Origin: Cyanobacteria bacterium M_surface_10_m2_119
GTDB lineage: Bacteria > Cyanobacteriota > Cyanobacteriia > PCC-6307 > Cyanobiaceae
Length of the DNA stretch: 50,603 nucleotides
Assembly (NCBI GenBank): GCA_016882525.1
Contig: VGPU01000001.1
Coordinates: 141,378 to 191,980 of the forward strand
Direction: 5' to 3'
Shown: one piece after another, positions 33,896 to 44,109 of the stretch
Numbering within the stretch: the first letter of the stretch is position 1
How the letters are laid out: the number at the start of each line of letters is the position of its first letter
Translations under genes and position numbers: made by a program
The notes under the pieces: model-generated
What the model was told of the DNA's origin: nothing
Seen by the model: the letters and a program-made list of their open reading frames with translations, nothing else
The model's database searches: none

Positions 33896-35136
33896 CAGGG
33901 ATGGCCGTAGAGCGTGGTGCGGCGGCGAACCGGCCGGCCCAGGGAACGGGCTGCCGCCTCCAGCGCTTCAGGGGTCTGGGCGGTGCCGCCGCGGGCACCG
34001 GCCATGGTGGTGATGTGCTCCTCCATGAGCGTGCCTCCCAGGTCGTTGCAGCCCCAGCGCAGAGCCTCCGTGGCGCCATCGAGACCGAGCTTCACCCAGC
34101 TGGGCTGGTGGTTGGGGATCCAGTGGCCGAGGATCAGACGGGCCAGGGCCGTGAGCTCGAGCATGGCTGAGCGATCGGGTTGATCCCGGCTTACGCGCTG
34201 GCGCAACACGGTCGGAGCCGCCTGGCCGACGAAGGGGAGGAGCACGAATTCACTGAACCCTGGCAACCCCTTCGCCGCAGCGGCCGCCTGCACCTCCACC
34301 AGGGTGAGCAGGTGGGCGGCGAGATCGGCGGGCTGCTCCAGGTGACCGGCCATCAGGGTGCTGGTGCTGGGCAGGCCGGCGGCGTGAACCTGCAGCACAA
34401 CCGCCACCCAGCTGCGGGCACTGAGCTTTTCGGGACAGAGCCGCTGGCGCACCCGCTCGCTGAGCACCTCCGCTGCCGTCCCAGGCACCGAGCCGAGGCC
34501 GCTGGCCTGGAGCCGCCGGAGCACCTGGGCGAGAGGCAGCTGGTCCTGATCGGCGAAGAACAGCAGCTCCTGGGGAGAAAAGGCATGCAGATGCAGGCCA
34601 GGGGCCAGGCGGAGGAAGCCTTGCAGCAGCTGCTCGGCATAGGCGGTCTGACTTCCTTCCAGGGTGGCGGCGGGATTGAGCCCCCCCTGGAGACACAACT
34701 CACAGGCCCCGGCGTGGACGGCCGCCAGCGCCCTGTGCTCAAGGTCCTCGGCCTGAAGCCAGTAGGCACCGTCTTCATCTGGATCCCGACGGAAAGCGCA
34801 GAAGGAGCAGTGCTGAACGCAGTGGTTGGATACGTTGATGTTGCGATTCACCACGTAGGTGACCGTTTCGCCGCAAAGCCGCTGGCGCAGGCTGTCGGCG
34901 GCCTCCCGCAGGTGCATCAGCGCTTCCCCCTGCCAGGGAGCCGTGAGCAATGCCAGGGTGAGACCCGGGTCAGGGCGGTGGGGCGGCACCACTGCTGTGA
35001 ACGCTTCCAGCAGTTGGGCAGTGGACCAGCCGCTGTAGGGGGTTGCCGCCTCGACGGCCGGGGGGGCGACCAGGCGCTCACCGGCTTCCTGCCAGGCCCA
35101 GGTGGCCAGGGGGGCTGGAGCCGCGCAGACGCTCAC
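33895..35136 (-). CDS. cofH: FO synthase subunit 2 (radical SAM)
   Basis: A 413-residue radical-SAM enzyme. The 4Fe-4S cluster motif is CVQHCSFC (C-x3-C-x2-C) preceded by YVVNRNINVSNH, which is CofH-like; other conserved parts are CLQGGLNP, SGLGSVPGTAAEVLS, and WGCNDLGGTLMEEHI. CofH acts with CofG to make the deazaflavin FO, the F420 chromophore and the antenna pigment of some photolyases. No cofG is in the window. The start is GTG, overlapping the TGA of orf65 by 4 nt. Confidence 0.92.
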   Translation of the reverse strand: MSVCAAPAPLATWAWQEAGERLVAPPAVEAATPYSGWSTAQLLEAFTAVVPPHRPDPGLTLALLTAPWQGEALMHLREAADSLRQRLCGETVTYVVNRNINVSNHCVQHCSFCAFRRDPDEDGAYWLQAEDLEHRALAAVHAGACELCLQGGLNPAATLEGSQTAYAEQLLQGFLRLAPGLHLHAFSPQELLFFADQDQLPLAQVLRRLQASGLGSVPGTAAEVLSERVRQRLCPEKLSARSWVAVVLQVHAAGLPSTSTLMAGHLEQPADLAAHLLTLVEVQAAAAAKGLPGFSEFVLLPFVGQAAPTVLRQRVSRDQPDRSAMLELTALARLILGHWIPNHQPSWVKLGLDGATEALRWGCNDLGGTLMEEHITTMAGARGGTAQTPEALEAAARSLGRPVRRRTTLYGHP

Positions 35137-35330
35137 GGGCGACGCCTGGACTGCCCACCGGACTTCTCAGCCCGGGCACGCCGGCGACGATCACGCCATT
35201 CGGCCGCGGAGAGGTAGATCACTCCTCCACTCACAAACACGAGCAGAACGCCCGCCACCGCCGACAGGAGTTGGGAGCCCGTGAGCGCCAGGTCTGGCGT
35301 TGCCAGGTCAGCCACGCCGAACACCGGCAA
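35133..35330 (-). CDS. Small single-span membrane protein (orf65)
   Basis: A 65-residue protein with one transmembrane helix (LLSAVAGVLLVFVSGGVIYL) and a strongly basic C-terminus (WRDRRRRARAEKSGGQSRRR). It lies 7 nt downstream of petN and its stop overlaps the cofH start. I do not recognise it as a known photosystem subunit; topology would place the basic tail on the cytoplasmic side. Expected to be co-expressed with the cytochrome b6f subunit PetN. Confidence 0.72.
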   Translation of the reverse strand: MPVFGVADLATPDLALTGSQLLSAVAGVLLVFVSGGVIYLSAAEWRDRRRRARAEKSGGQSRRRP

Positions 35331-35337
35331 CCCTCCC

Positions 35338-35439
35338 TCAGAAATTGATGCTGCCGTCGCCGTGACGGCCCCACACCACCATCGCGATCGAGAAGCTGAA
35401 CAGTGCGGCGAGCGAGGCCCAACCCAGGGTGATCAGCAT
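35338..35439 (-). CDS. petN: Cytochrome b6f complex subunit PetN
   Basis: A 33-residue single-helix subunit ([20 protein letters not shown], ending [13 protein letters not shown]) of the cytochrome b6f complex, which moves electrons from plastoquinol to plastocyanin. The sequence is very close to PetN of other cyanobacteria and plastids. The open frame runs further upstream, but the true start is the internal ATG at 35439. It heads the petN-orf65-cofH-orf433 run on the minus strand and is divergent from clpS. Confidence 0.95.
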   Translation of the reverse strand: MLITLGWASLAALFSFSIAMVVWGRHGDGSINF

Positions 35440-35491
35440 GGTGGATGTGAAAAGCTGCGGCGGCACTGTACCTAGGCTCGAACACAAGCGC

Positions 35492-35866
35492 ATGGCTGTC
35501 GCGATGTCCTCCCCCCGGCCGATCACCCCAAGGGCCACCCGGATGACGCCCCTGTTGGCGATGCGACTGGCTGCCCCGGGTGTGGCGGCGCCGACTGCCG
35601 TGCAGGAGCGCGAACAGCTGCGCCAGTCCTACCCCGACTTCAAGGTGGTGGTGCTCGACGACGATGTGAACACCTTCCAGCACGTGGTGGAGTGCCTGGT
35701 GCGTTACATCCCCGGGGTGAATCCGGATCAGGCCTGGGCCCTGGCTCACCGGATCGATGGGGAGGGATCGGCGGTGGTGTGGTGCGGGCCCCAGGAACAG
35801 GCGGAGCTGTACCACCAGCAACTTGCTGCCGAGGGCCTGTCGATGGCCCCCCTGGAGCCCGCCTGA
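35492..35866 (+). CDS. clpS: Clp protease adaptor ClpS
   Basis: A ~124-residue adaptor that delivers N-degron substrates to ClpC/ClpP. The conserved core is [20 protein letters not shown] (the DDD-x-N element forms part of the N-end residue pocket), then CLVRYIPGV and [21 protein letters not shown] ~45-residue N-terminal tail is Ala/Pro/Arg-rich; the start is uncertain (35492, 35504 or 35543). Divergent from petN; followed with a stop-start overlap by a DUF2103 gene. Confidence 0.93.
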   Translation: MAVAMSSPRPITPRATRMTPLLAMRLAAPGVAAPTAVQEREQLRQSYPDFKVVVLDDDVNTFQHVVECLVRYIPGVNPDQAWALAHRIDGEGSAVVWCGPQEQAELYHQQLAAEGLSMAPLEPA

Positions 35867-36144
35867 TGGGTCGGGTGGTGATCACCCACAGCACGTATCT
35901 GGAGGGGTTGATCCCCCTGCTCAAGCGGCTGGCCACCCAGCCGGGGATCGACACGGTCACCCCGGCGGTGATCAGCAGGGTGCGGGGACGCTGCCCTGAC
36001 CTGCGCCTGCGGGTCTCGACGCCCACGATCGGCGGCTACAAGCTCCTGGCTCGCCGGGGTACCAGTGCCCAGGAGGTGTTCGTGGTCACCCGTTGGACGC
36101 GGGAGGAGCTGGAGCGGGCTCTGGAGCAGCTCCTCGGGGGCTGA
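35866..36144 (+). CDS. DUF2103 family protein
   Basis: A 92-residue protein reading GRVVITHSTYLEGLIPLLKR, then VISRVRGRCPDLRLRVSTPT. It resembles DUF2103, small cyanobacterial/archaeal proteins of unknown function with possible metal- or nucleic-acid-binding. Its ATG overlaps the clpS stop as TGATG, so it is coupled to clpS. Its 3' end overlaps the convergent orf171 by 59 nt. Confidence 0.82.
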   Translation: MGRVVITHSTYLEGLIPLLKRLATQPGIDTVTPAVISRVRGRCPDLRLRVSTPTIGGYKLLARRGTSAQEVFVVTRWTREELERALEQLLGG

Positions 36145-36601
36145 TCCGCACCCAGGCGCCCCCGTCGCGGAACCAACTCTCGGCCATGGGCTGCAACTCG
36201 GCCGCTTCGAGCTGCCAGTGCTGCTCCAGGTAGCGGATGGCGGCATCGAGATCGATCTCGGCCGCTTGCCAGTGCACCAGAGCCAGGGCTGCGATGGCAG
36301 GGGCTCCGACCCCTTCTGTCCCGTCGTCCCCGGGGGTGGCCACGGCCGGATCAGCCGCAGACGGTGGCTCCTCCACCGCCGGTGGAACCTCGCTCAGCAC
36401 GAAGGTGCGGAACGGGGACGCCTGGACATCGGCTGCGAGCTGATCAGGGTGACCCTCGAGGGGGTATTTGTCGAAATAGAGGCGACGCGCCCGGGGAAAC
36501 AGCTGCGCCGGAGCACGGCTGAACAGGTCGCTGAGGGCCGCTTCCAGGCGCGCGGAGAGAGGGATTGCTGCGGACGAGAACGGTGCAGCGCTGCTCTCCA
36601 T
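36086..36601 (-). CDS. Hypothetical protein (171 aa)
   Basis: A 171-residue protein, not recognised. The N-terminal ~75 residues are mixed (PLSARLEAALSDLFSRAPAQ, YFDKYPLEGHPDQL), the middle is acidic/Ala/Pro-rich, and the C-terminal part has aromatic residues (LVHWQAAEIDLDAAIRYLEQ, HWQLEAAEL) that look folded. It overlaps the DUF2103 gene tail-to-tail by 59 nt. Codon use is that of its neighbours. The 222-nt gap upstream to purK shows no gene or RNA I can identify. Confidence 0.6.
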   Translation of the reverse strand: MESSAAPFSSAAIPLSARLEAALSDLFSRAPAQLFPRARRLYFDKYPLEGHPDQLAADVQASPFRTFVLSEVPPAVEEPPSAADPAVATPGDDGTEGVGAPAIAALALVHWQAAEIDLDAAIRYLEQHWQLEAAELQPMAESWFRDGGAWVRISPRGAAPEPAPAPPASNG

Positions 36602-36823
36602 GGAATCGCCGACGTGGATGGGAAATGGGGGTGGACCGCCATGCCGTCTTGCCCCAGTGTTCGACCTGGTGGAACCAGAAGGGGGTCAAAGGCGGGGCGT
36701 CGTTTCCGGCTACAGGGCCGGCCTACGTTGCTTCCGCTGCAGACCCCCGTGTCGAAGAAGGAGTCAGATCAGAAAACTGTAGAAGGCAGTCACCAACACA
36801 GCAGTCCGGGTGCACTCTAGGGC

Positions 36824-38038
36824 TCAGGAACCGCTGTGGGCCTCCTCTGGGAGGGGCCAGATGCTCCGCACCGCAGCCAGGCGCTCCCGGGCCAGCTGCT
36901 GCCGGCCCGTCGGGGTGGGGTCATCGAGCAGGAGCGTCACGTGGCCGAGCTTGCGACCTGGGCTGGACTGGCGTTTGCCGTACCAGTGCAGGGTGGCTCC
37001 GGGCAGGTCCGCCAGCTGCCGGCGGCGATCGAGGTAGTCATCGGAGCTGTGCTCGAAACCCAGAAGATTCACCATCAGGGCGCCAGGAACCTGGAGATCC
37101 ACAGGCCCCGTGGGCAGGCCGGCGACGATGCGGGCCTGCTGGGCGAACTGGCTGGTGCGGCAGGCCTCGATGGTGACGTGGCCGGAATTGTGGGTGCGTG
37201 GGGCGATCTCGTTCACGACCAGACCGGCGGGTCCGTGGAAGAGCTCGATGGAGAGCACCCCGACGTAGTCGAGGGCGGTGAGCAGCGAGGCGGCGATGTT
37301 GCGGGCGAAGGCCTGCACCGCGTGGGGGACGACCGCGGGGCTGAGCACCCAGTCACACACCTGCTGATGCTGGTGGGTCTGCACAAGCGGGTAGCAGACC
37401 ACGTTCCCCTCCCGGTCTCGGCAGGCCAGCTGGGAGAGCTCGCAGTCGAAGCTGACGAAGGCCTCGAGGATCCAATCCTCGGGATCGATCTGATCCCAGA
37501 GGTCAAGGAGGTCCTGCTGGCCGTTGAGCAGACGGGTTCCCTTTCCGTCGTAGCCACCGGTGGCCGCCTTGGCCATCACAGGGAAGGTCCAGTCCTCCGG
37601 CAGGACCGGATCGGCGCTCTCGAGGGGCTGGAGGGCGCCAAGCGGCAACCAGGCGGGAGAGGGAAGCCCGAGCCGCTGCAGCAGCAGCCGCTGCTCATGC
37701 TTGGACACGAGCGGTGCAAGGGCATCGAGGCTGGGGTAGAAGGTCACGCCCTCCTCCACCAGGGATGCCAGAGCCTGCAGATCCACCCACTCATTCTCGA
37801 AGGTGATGGCCTGGCAGGTGGCGGCCAACCGGCGGGTGGCCGCCACGTCGTCGAGCGGCGCCTGGATCACCCCGGCGGCGAGGGCAACGGCGGGGTCGTC
37901 AGCGCAGGGCGTCTGCACGTGCAAGGGCAGGCTGAGCTCCTGGGCTGCAGCGGCGAGCATCCAGGCCAGCTGGCCGCCCCCCACCACCCCGATCGCAGAC
38001 GGTGCACTGGCGGGGGAGGCGGTGCGAGGTGGGGCCAT
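36824..38038 (-). CDS. purK: N5-carboxyaminoimidazole ribonucleotide synthase
   Basis: A 404-residue ATP-grasp enzyme that carboxylates AIR at N5 using bicarbonate and ATP in purine synthesis. Motifs: IGVVGGGQLAWML at the N-terminus, VMAKAATGGYDGKGTRLL (ATP-binding loop), GVLSIELFHG and NEIAPRTHNSGHVTIEAC. PurE, its partner, is not in the window. It ends 12 nt after the J-domain protein gene's stop, same strand, so they may share a transcript. Confidence 0.95.
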   Translation of the reverse strand: MAPPRTASPASAPSAIGVVGGGQLAWMLAAAAQELSLPLHVQTPCADDPAVALAAGVIQAPLDDVAATRRLAATCQAITFENEWVDLQALASLVEEGVTFYPSLDALAPLVSKHEQRLLLQRLGLPSPAWLPLGALQPLESADPVLPEDWTFPVMAKAATGGYDGKGTRLLNGQQDLLDLWDQIDPEDWILEAFVSFDCELSQLACRDREGNVVCYPLVQTHQHQQVCDWVLSPAVVPHAVQAFARNIAASLLTALDYVGVLSIELFHGPAGLVVNEIAPRTHNSGHVTIEACRTSQFAQQARIVAGLPTGPVDLQVPGALMVNLLGFEHSSDDYLDRRRQLADLPGATLHWYGKRQSSPGRKLGHVTLLLDDPTPTGRQQLARERLAAVRSIWPLPEEAHSGS

Positions 38039-38050
38039 GAACGCTTGAAC

Positions 38051-39469
38051 TCAGAAACGGCCGCCGCCGGGGGGCGTTGGATCGTCGACAACGGAGGAGG
38101 GCGACGGGCTCCCCGGCGAGGGCGGCGCGGCGGCCGAAAAGGTGTGCCAGGCCTCCAGCAGCTGGTAGGCCGCATGACGCCGGGCCCAGCGGCCCGCATC
38201 ACCCCCCTGATCGGGATGCCAACGCAGCAGATTACGGCGCCAGCTCGCCCGCACCTCCGGCCAGGTGGCGCCCGCGAGCACCCCGAGCTCCGCACAGGCC
38301 TCCTGGTAGGCGGCAGCAGAGATGGTGGAAGGGGCTGCCAGGGGCGTCCTGGGCACCCCGGCATCCTGGCGCTCGAGGTCATCGAGCTGGTGGCGAACCT
38401 CGCGGCTGGCCTGCTGCACAGCAGCGAGCTGACGACCCAGGAGCGCGAGGCGGCTCTCGAACGAACCGGCCACCTCCTCCAGGCGGCTGCCGGTCATCTC
38501 ACTGCGGGAGCGCAGGTCAGCCTGGTTGCGGGAGGCCGCCTGGAGGGCCTCCGCCAGATCCCTCTCCACGGCCATGCGGGCCCGTTGGGCGGCCTCCACC
38601 TGTTCCCCCAGCGCTCCCAGCTGGGCTTGAACCCCGTCGGCCGCCGCCAGGCTTCGGGCCGTATCGGCCTTGAGCGGCAGCAGATCCGTCTGCAGCCAAC
38701 CCTGTAGACGCCCTTCGAGTGATGCCAGTTCCGCGCTGGCGCTGCCGCTGAACTGCTCGAGCCTGTCCCAGGCCTCCTCCGCCTCGGCCGAGGCCCGCTC
38801 CAGCCGCTGGCGCAGCTCAGCCAGGGGCCCCTCAGCGCCGAGGCGACGGCGCAGGGCTTCCGCCTGCTCCAGGCCCGCATGCACCTGAGCCTCCAAGGTG
38901 AGCAGCCGCTCCTGGGTGGTCTGGGCCAGGCCCCGGGCCATCGCAGCCCCAGGATCCGGCAGGGCCGCGTCGTTCTGCAGGGCCTGCAGCTGGAGCTCCA
39001 GTTCAGAGAGACGCTGCGCCGTGCTGCCCCGCAGGGTCTCCAGCTCCCGATCGCTGGCGGCGGCGGCCTCCTGGGCAACCCTGGCTTCGACACGCAGACG
39101 CTCGATGACCTGCTCCTGGTCCCGGCGGCTGCGCTCCAGCTGCGCCTGGAGTTCATCACTCGCCTGCAGGGAACGCTCCACCCCTTGGGCCACGGCCTGC
39201 CGTACCGCCTGCCGCTGCCCAGCCAGGGGGGAGCGGACCGGCGCACTCCGCCCCCCCCGCAGCAGTGAAAGCCCGAAGGCCGAAAACACCAGCGGCGACA
39301 CCAGAACCCAATAGCTGTCGTTGCGCAGCTCCTGGTTGCCATCGCGGGCCGCCTGCTGGCCGCGCAGCAGGATGAGGGCAAAGAGCACGACGCCGATCCC
39401 CAGGCTGAACAGCCCCAGCAGACGCCGCTCCTGGAAAGGGGACGGGGGGCGGGCGCCGGGCGGGGTCAT
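38051..39469 (-). CDS. Membrane-anchored coiled-coil protein with C-terminal J domain
   Basis: A 472-residue protein of unusual design. Two membrane segments lie at residues ~17-35 (GLFSLGIGVVLFALILL) and ~53-70 (YWVLVSPLVFSAFGLSLL). A long Gln/Glu/Leu/Arg-rich coiled coil covers ~80-370 with no clear breaks. A divergent J domain is at ~390-450, with HPD in LLRWHPDQGGDAG. J domains are usually N-terminal. It is probably a membrane tether that recruits an Hsp70 (perhaps the DnaK3-like protein at the window's start). I do not recognise a named family. Confidence 0.75.
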   Translation of the reverse strand: MTPPGARPPSPFQERRLLGLFSLGIGVVLFALILLRGQQAARDGNQELRNDSYWVLVSPLVFSAFGLSLLRGGRSAPVRSPLAGQRQAVRQAVAQGVERSLQASDELQAQLERSRRDQEQVIERLRVEARVAQEAAAASDRELETLRGSTAQRLSELELQLQALQNDAALPDPGAAMARGLAQTTQERLLTLEAQVHAGLEQAEALRRRLGAEGPLAELRQRLERASAEAEEAWDRLEQFSGSASAELASLEGRLQGWLQTDLLPLKADTARSLAAADGVQAQLGALGEQVEAAQRARMAVERDLAEALQAASRNQADLRSRSEMTGSRLEEVAGSFESRLALLGRQLAAVQQASREVRHQLDDLERQDAGVPRTPLAAPSTISAAAYQEACAELGVLAGATWPEVRASWRRNLLRWHPDQGGDAGRWARRHAAYQLLEAWHTFSAAAPPSPGSPSPSSVVDDPTPPGGGRF

Positions 39470-39558
39470 TGGCCTGAGCTGGGCTGGGCGAACGCTAGGG
39501 GCACTCTCCAGAGCCGGCCATTGATGGTGGCTGGGTACCCACCAGCCTGGATGCCGTG

Positions 39559-40443
39559 TCAGCTGAAGCCCTTGTCGCCGGCGAAGGCGTAGCGCACCAG
39601 GCTCAGCAGCAGCACCGCCAGAAACAGGGCCAGACCCACGGTGCAGGCATAGCTGATCTCCAGCTCGGCAAAGGCCTGGTCGTAGACGTAATAGACGATG
39701 GTGCGGGTGGCATCGGCGGGCCCGCCCTGGGTCATCAGGAACACCTCCTCGAACACCTTGGTGGCCGCAATTGCCGAGATCACGGCCACCAGGGTGAGAT
39801 AGGGGCGCAGCAGGGGCAGGGTGATGTCGAGGTGCTTGCGCCAGCCCTCGCTGCCGTCGAGGGCGGCGGCCTCGTACAGCTCCGGAGAGATCCCCTGGAG
39901 CCCGGCCAGGAAGATCACCATGTAGTAACCCAGTCCCTTCCAGAGGGTGACGACCATCACCGAGGGCAGGGCCAGCAGCGGCGAGGTGAGAAAGCCAATT
40001 GGGCTGAAGCGATCACCGAGCAGCGCCGCCAGCCAACCATTGACCAGGCCGTTCTCCGCATAGAGCCAGCGGAAGGCGATCGCGGCCACCACGATCGACA
40101 CGAGCACCGGCGTGTAGAAGGCACCGCGGAACCAGTGGATACCGGGCAGCTGGCGGTTCACCAACACGGCCAGGGCCAGGGCCCCGAGCACGATCGGGGG
40201 CACCACGCCAATGAGATAGAGAAACGTGGTGGCACTCACCCGGGCGAACATCGGGTCAGCCAGCAGGCGGCGGATGTTGGCGAGCCCGATGAAGCGCAGG
40301 GGTTCGCTCACATCGAGACCGCTCTGGCTGAAGCTCATGACCAGGGCCATCGCCGCCGGGATCAGCACCGAAACAGCGAGCAGGACAAGGGCCGGGGCCA
40401 GAAACCCCCAGGCGGTGCTGCTGCGGGGGGCGGAAGCAGACAT
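39559..40443 (-). CDS. Sugar/osmolyte ABC transporter permease (MalF-like)
   Basis: A 294-residue inner-membrane permease of the carbohydrate importer family, six hydrophobic segments. The EAA loop reads YEAAALDGSEGWRKHLDITL, as in MalF/UgpA-type permeases. In cyanobacteria such proteins import glucosylglycerol, sucrose or trehalose (GgtC). No second permease, binding protein or ATPase is adjacent, so the substrate is open. The open frame extends far upstream antisense to recQ; ATG 40443 is the correct start. Confidence 0.88.
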   Translation of the reverse strand: MSASAPRSSTAWGFLAPALVLLAVSVLIPAAMALVMSFSQSGLDVSEPLRFIGLANIRRLLADPMFARVSATTFLYLIGVVPPIVLGALALAVLVNRQLPGIHWFRGAFYTPVLVSIVVAAIAFRWLYAENGLVNGWLAALLGDRFSPIGFLTSPLLALPSVMVVTLWKGLGYYMVIFLAGLQGISPELYEAAALDGSEGWRKHLDITLPLLRPYLTLVAVISAIAATKVFEEVFLMTQGGPADATRTIVYYVYDQAFAELEISYACTVGLALFLAVLLLSLVRYAFAGDKGFS

Positions 40444-40497
40444 CGCGGCACGCGGGATGGGGCCATTGTGGGGGCTCCGGGCCCATCCCCTGCGCGC

Positions 40498-42347
<1,850 letters not shown>

Positions 42348-42351
<4 letters not shown>

Positions 42352-42542
42352 GCGCCCAGGCCTGCAAACAGTTCACCCTGCACCACCCCCACCGATGGGG
42401 CCCGGCGTCGGGCACGGGAGGCGTGGGGAGCCAACGGCAGAGACCACGGTACCGCCGCTGGCTCCGGATCCCCAGCACAGGGGGGCTGGGGCCAGGCGAA
42501 ATCCGCCGCGCGGAAGACGGCGTAGGGAGAGGCAACGATCAC
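42348..42542 (-). CDS. Candidate SOS-regulated small protein with C-terminal QGELF motif
   Basis: A 64-residue frame from GTG 42542 to TAG 42350. It starts MIVASPYAVFRAADFAWPQP, is Pro/Ala/Arg-rich, and ends GVVQGELFAGLGA. QGELF resembles the Q-x-x-L-F clamp-binding pentapeptide of DNA polymerases and repair proteins. A perfect LexA box lies 14 nt upstream. It overlaps the last 4 nt of recQ tail-to-tail. There is no clear Shine-Dalgarno. No family was recognised. Evidence for being a gene: LexA box, clean frame, and otherwise empty convergent gap. Could be spurious. Confidence 0.4.
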
Positions 42543-42555
42543 AGAAGCACGGAGA

Positions 42556-42569
42556 AGTACACCTGTACT
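42556..42569 (-). promoter_or_regulatory. LexA (SOS) box
   Basis: AGTACACCTGTACT matches the published cyanobacterial LexA box RGTACNNNDGTWCB at every position. It lies between the convergent ends of recQ and the ClC gene, so neither of these is its likely target; the small frame at 42348-42542 starts 14 nt away. Confidence 0.7.
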
Positions 42570-42715
42570 AGACGGGTTGGTGCTGCTTGTCAAGCAGTCG
42601 CGGCACCTTCTCCCCGCCGGCCCCTTCGCCGTTCTGCGTGGACACACCCTGGAGATGGGGCAGGTCCCCATGGCCTGCGGCGATCAGCGCGGTGATCCCT
42701 TCGGCTGCATGGGTC
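42570..42715. other. Interval between LexA box and ClC gene
   Basis: About 150 nt with no confident gene. An alternative minus frame (reading HAAEGITALIAAGHGDLPHL, ending at 42568-42570) and a plus frame starting near 42577 are open here, but neither has a good start nor recognisable homology. The interval may carry the promoter of the SOS small ORF. Confidence 0.5.
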
Positions 42716-44032
42716 TCAAGGAGACGCGGAGGTGCCAGGGATCGCAGCGAGCAGGCTCTCCACCTGATGGTCATTCCAGCCCTCGCCACGCCAACGATCG
42801 CCGAGGGCCGTGGCCAGGGCCGCCACCAGCAGGAGCAGGGGCAGCAGGGCCGGATCCCCCTGAAGCGTGAACACGAACACCGCGCAGAACACCGGGCAGC
42901 CACGGGCCCCGGCAAACAGGGCAGTGGCCGCCACAGCGGCGAGCTGGGCCAGATCGCTCCCGTCGAGACCGCGCAGGCCCTGCAGAGGGCTGATCAGCAG
43001 AGCCCCGAGACTCATGCTGTCGTGCATCAAGCCCCCGGGCGCTCCCAGCGCGAGGCTGAGCACGCTGGCGATCAGGCGCCAGAGCCAGAGGAGCGACCCA
43101 CCCACAGGTTCACCTGAAAGGGCTGCCGCCAGCGACAGGGAGCCGTCGTTGAGGCTGAGACCGCCACTGGCCACGGCAAGAAGACTGAGGCATGCCCCCA
43201 GCAACAGGGCCCCGGGCAGACGCCGGGCCCCCAGCAGGGACTTCACCCAGGCAGCGACCGGCAGCAACAGCCGCACAAACAGGGCGCCTCCGGCTGCCCC
43301 CATCAGGGTGAGGAGCGCGGCCCAGCCCCAGAGGTGGGGCTCCAGGGGCCCGAGGTCGAGGCCTGGCAGGCGCGCTGGCTGACCCATGCGGGTCGCGAGC
43401 AGGGTGCCACTGCCAGCCAGCAACAGGGCCGGCAGCACCAGGGGAAGTCCACTGCGACGCCCCAACTCCTCCAGGCCGTAGGCAGCAGCCAGCAACGGGG
43501 AGCGGAACGCCGCTCCCAGGCCGGCAGCACCGCCGATCACCGCCACCAGCTGGGGCGGGAGAGAGGCGAGCAGGAGAAGCCCGGGCCAGCGCCGGCGGAT
43601 CGCCAGCAGCACGCTCGCCCCCAGTGCCACCGAGGGTGACTCCACACCCACGGCCAGCCCCCCCAGGTGGGTGAGCAGCATCAGCGGAAGGCGCCGCAGC
43701 TGGCTGGCAAGGCTGAGTTGCAGCAGCCAGAGCGCCTCAGCCGCCTGCCGCTGGGCCTCGGGGGCGCGATCAAGGGCAAGCAGCGGACCGGTGCCCCCTC
43801 CCCGGCCGGGAGCCAGGGGGCCCCACGCCAGGAGCACCAGCGCCACCGTGGCCGAAAACACCAGCACGGCACCGAGCAGGGGCTGGGGCTGGGGCGCCAG
43901 CCACAGCGCGCGCTGCAGGCGGAAGCCCAGGTCCGAGAGCGCTTGATAGGGCCAGAGGAGCAGCCCGAGCAACAACCCCAGCAGCAGCCAGCCCAGGAGG
44001 GCCGCCAGCCGGGGGAACCGTTGAGGGCCCAT
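42716..44032 (-). CDS. ClC-family chloride channel/transporter
   Basis: A 438-residue polytopic membrane protein with ~10-12 hydrophobic segments. ClC signatures: GVESPSVALGASV (the GxExP element with the gating Glu) and GLGAAFRSPLLAAAYGLEEL. The GSGIP selectivity element near the N-terminus is degenerate (GRGGGTGPLL), which may alter ion preference. Probably a Cl-/H+ exchanger or anion channel of plasma or thylakoid membrane. Divergent from the 78-residue ORF. Confidence 0.87.
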   Translation of the reverse strand: MGPQRFPRLAALLGWLLLGLLLGLLLWPYQALSDLGFRLQRALWLAPQPQPLLGAVLVFSATVALVLLAWGPLAPGRGGGTGPLLALDRAPEAQRQAAEALWLLQLSLASQLRRLPLMLLTHLGGLAVGVESPSVALGASVLLAIRRRWPGLLLLASLPPQLVAVIGGAAGLGAAFRSPLLAAAYGLEELGRRSGLPLVLPALLLAGSGTLLATRMGQPARLPGLDLGPLEPHLWGWAALLTLMGAAGGALFVRLLLPVAAWVKSLLGARRLPGALLLGACLSLLAVASGGLSLNDGSLSLAAALSGEPVGGSLLWLWRLIASVLSLALGAPGGLMHDSMSLGALLISPLQGLRGLDGSDLAQLAAVAATALFAGARGCPVFCAVFVFTLQGDPALLPLLLLVAALATALGDRWRGEGWNDHQVESLLAAIPGTSASP

Positions 44033-44109
44033 GGAGCGGCCGGGATGGCAGCAACTTCCAGAAACCTCATGAGCACGGCCCCGATCGTCAGGCGCGGAGC
44101 TGTGCCACT

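Noticed and set aside
36602-36823. Possible small RNA in the 222-nt gap between orf171 and purK
   Set aside because: No convincing stem-loop with T tract, tRNA-like fold or known RNA motif was found.
39519-39537. GGCTGG/CCAGCC hairpin downstream of the sugar permease gene as terminator
   Set aside because: The stem is 6 bp with no T run on either strand, too weak to call.
39556-40497. Long N-terminal extension of the recQ frame
   Set aside because: It is antisense to the sugar permease gene and low in complexity; RecQ homology starts just after GTG 40498.
42577-42870. 97-codon plus-strand frame next to the LexA box
   Set aside because: Starts with TTG, runs antisense into the ClC gene and degenerates to a Pro/Gly/Ala shadow; the opposite-strand frame is the better candidate.
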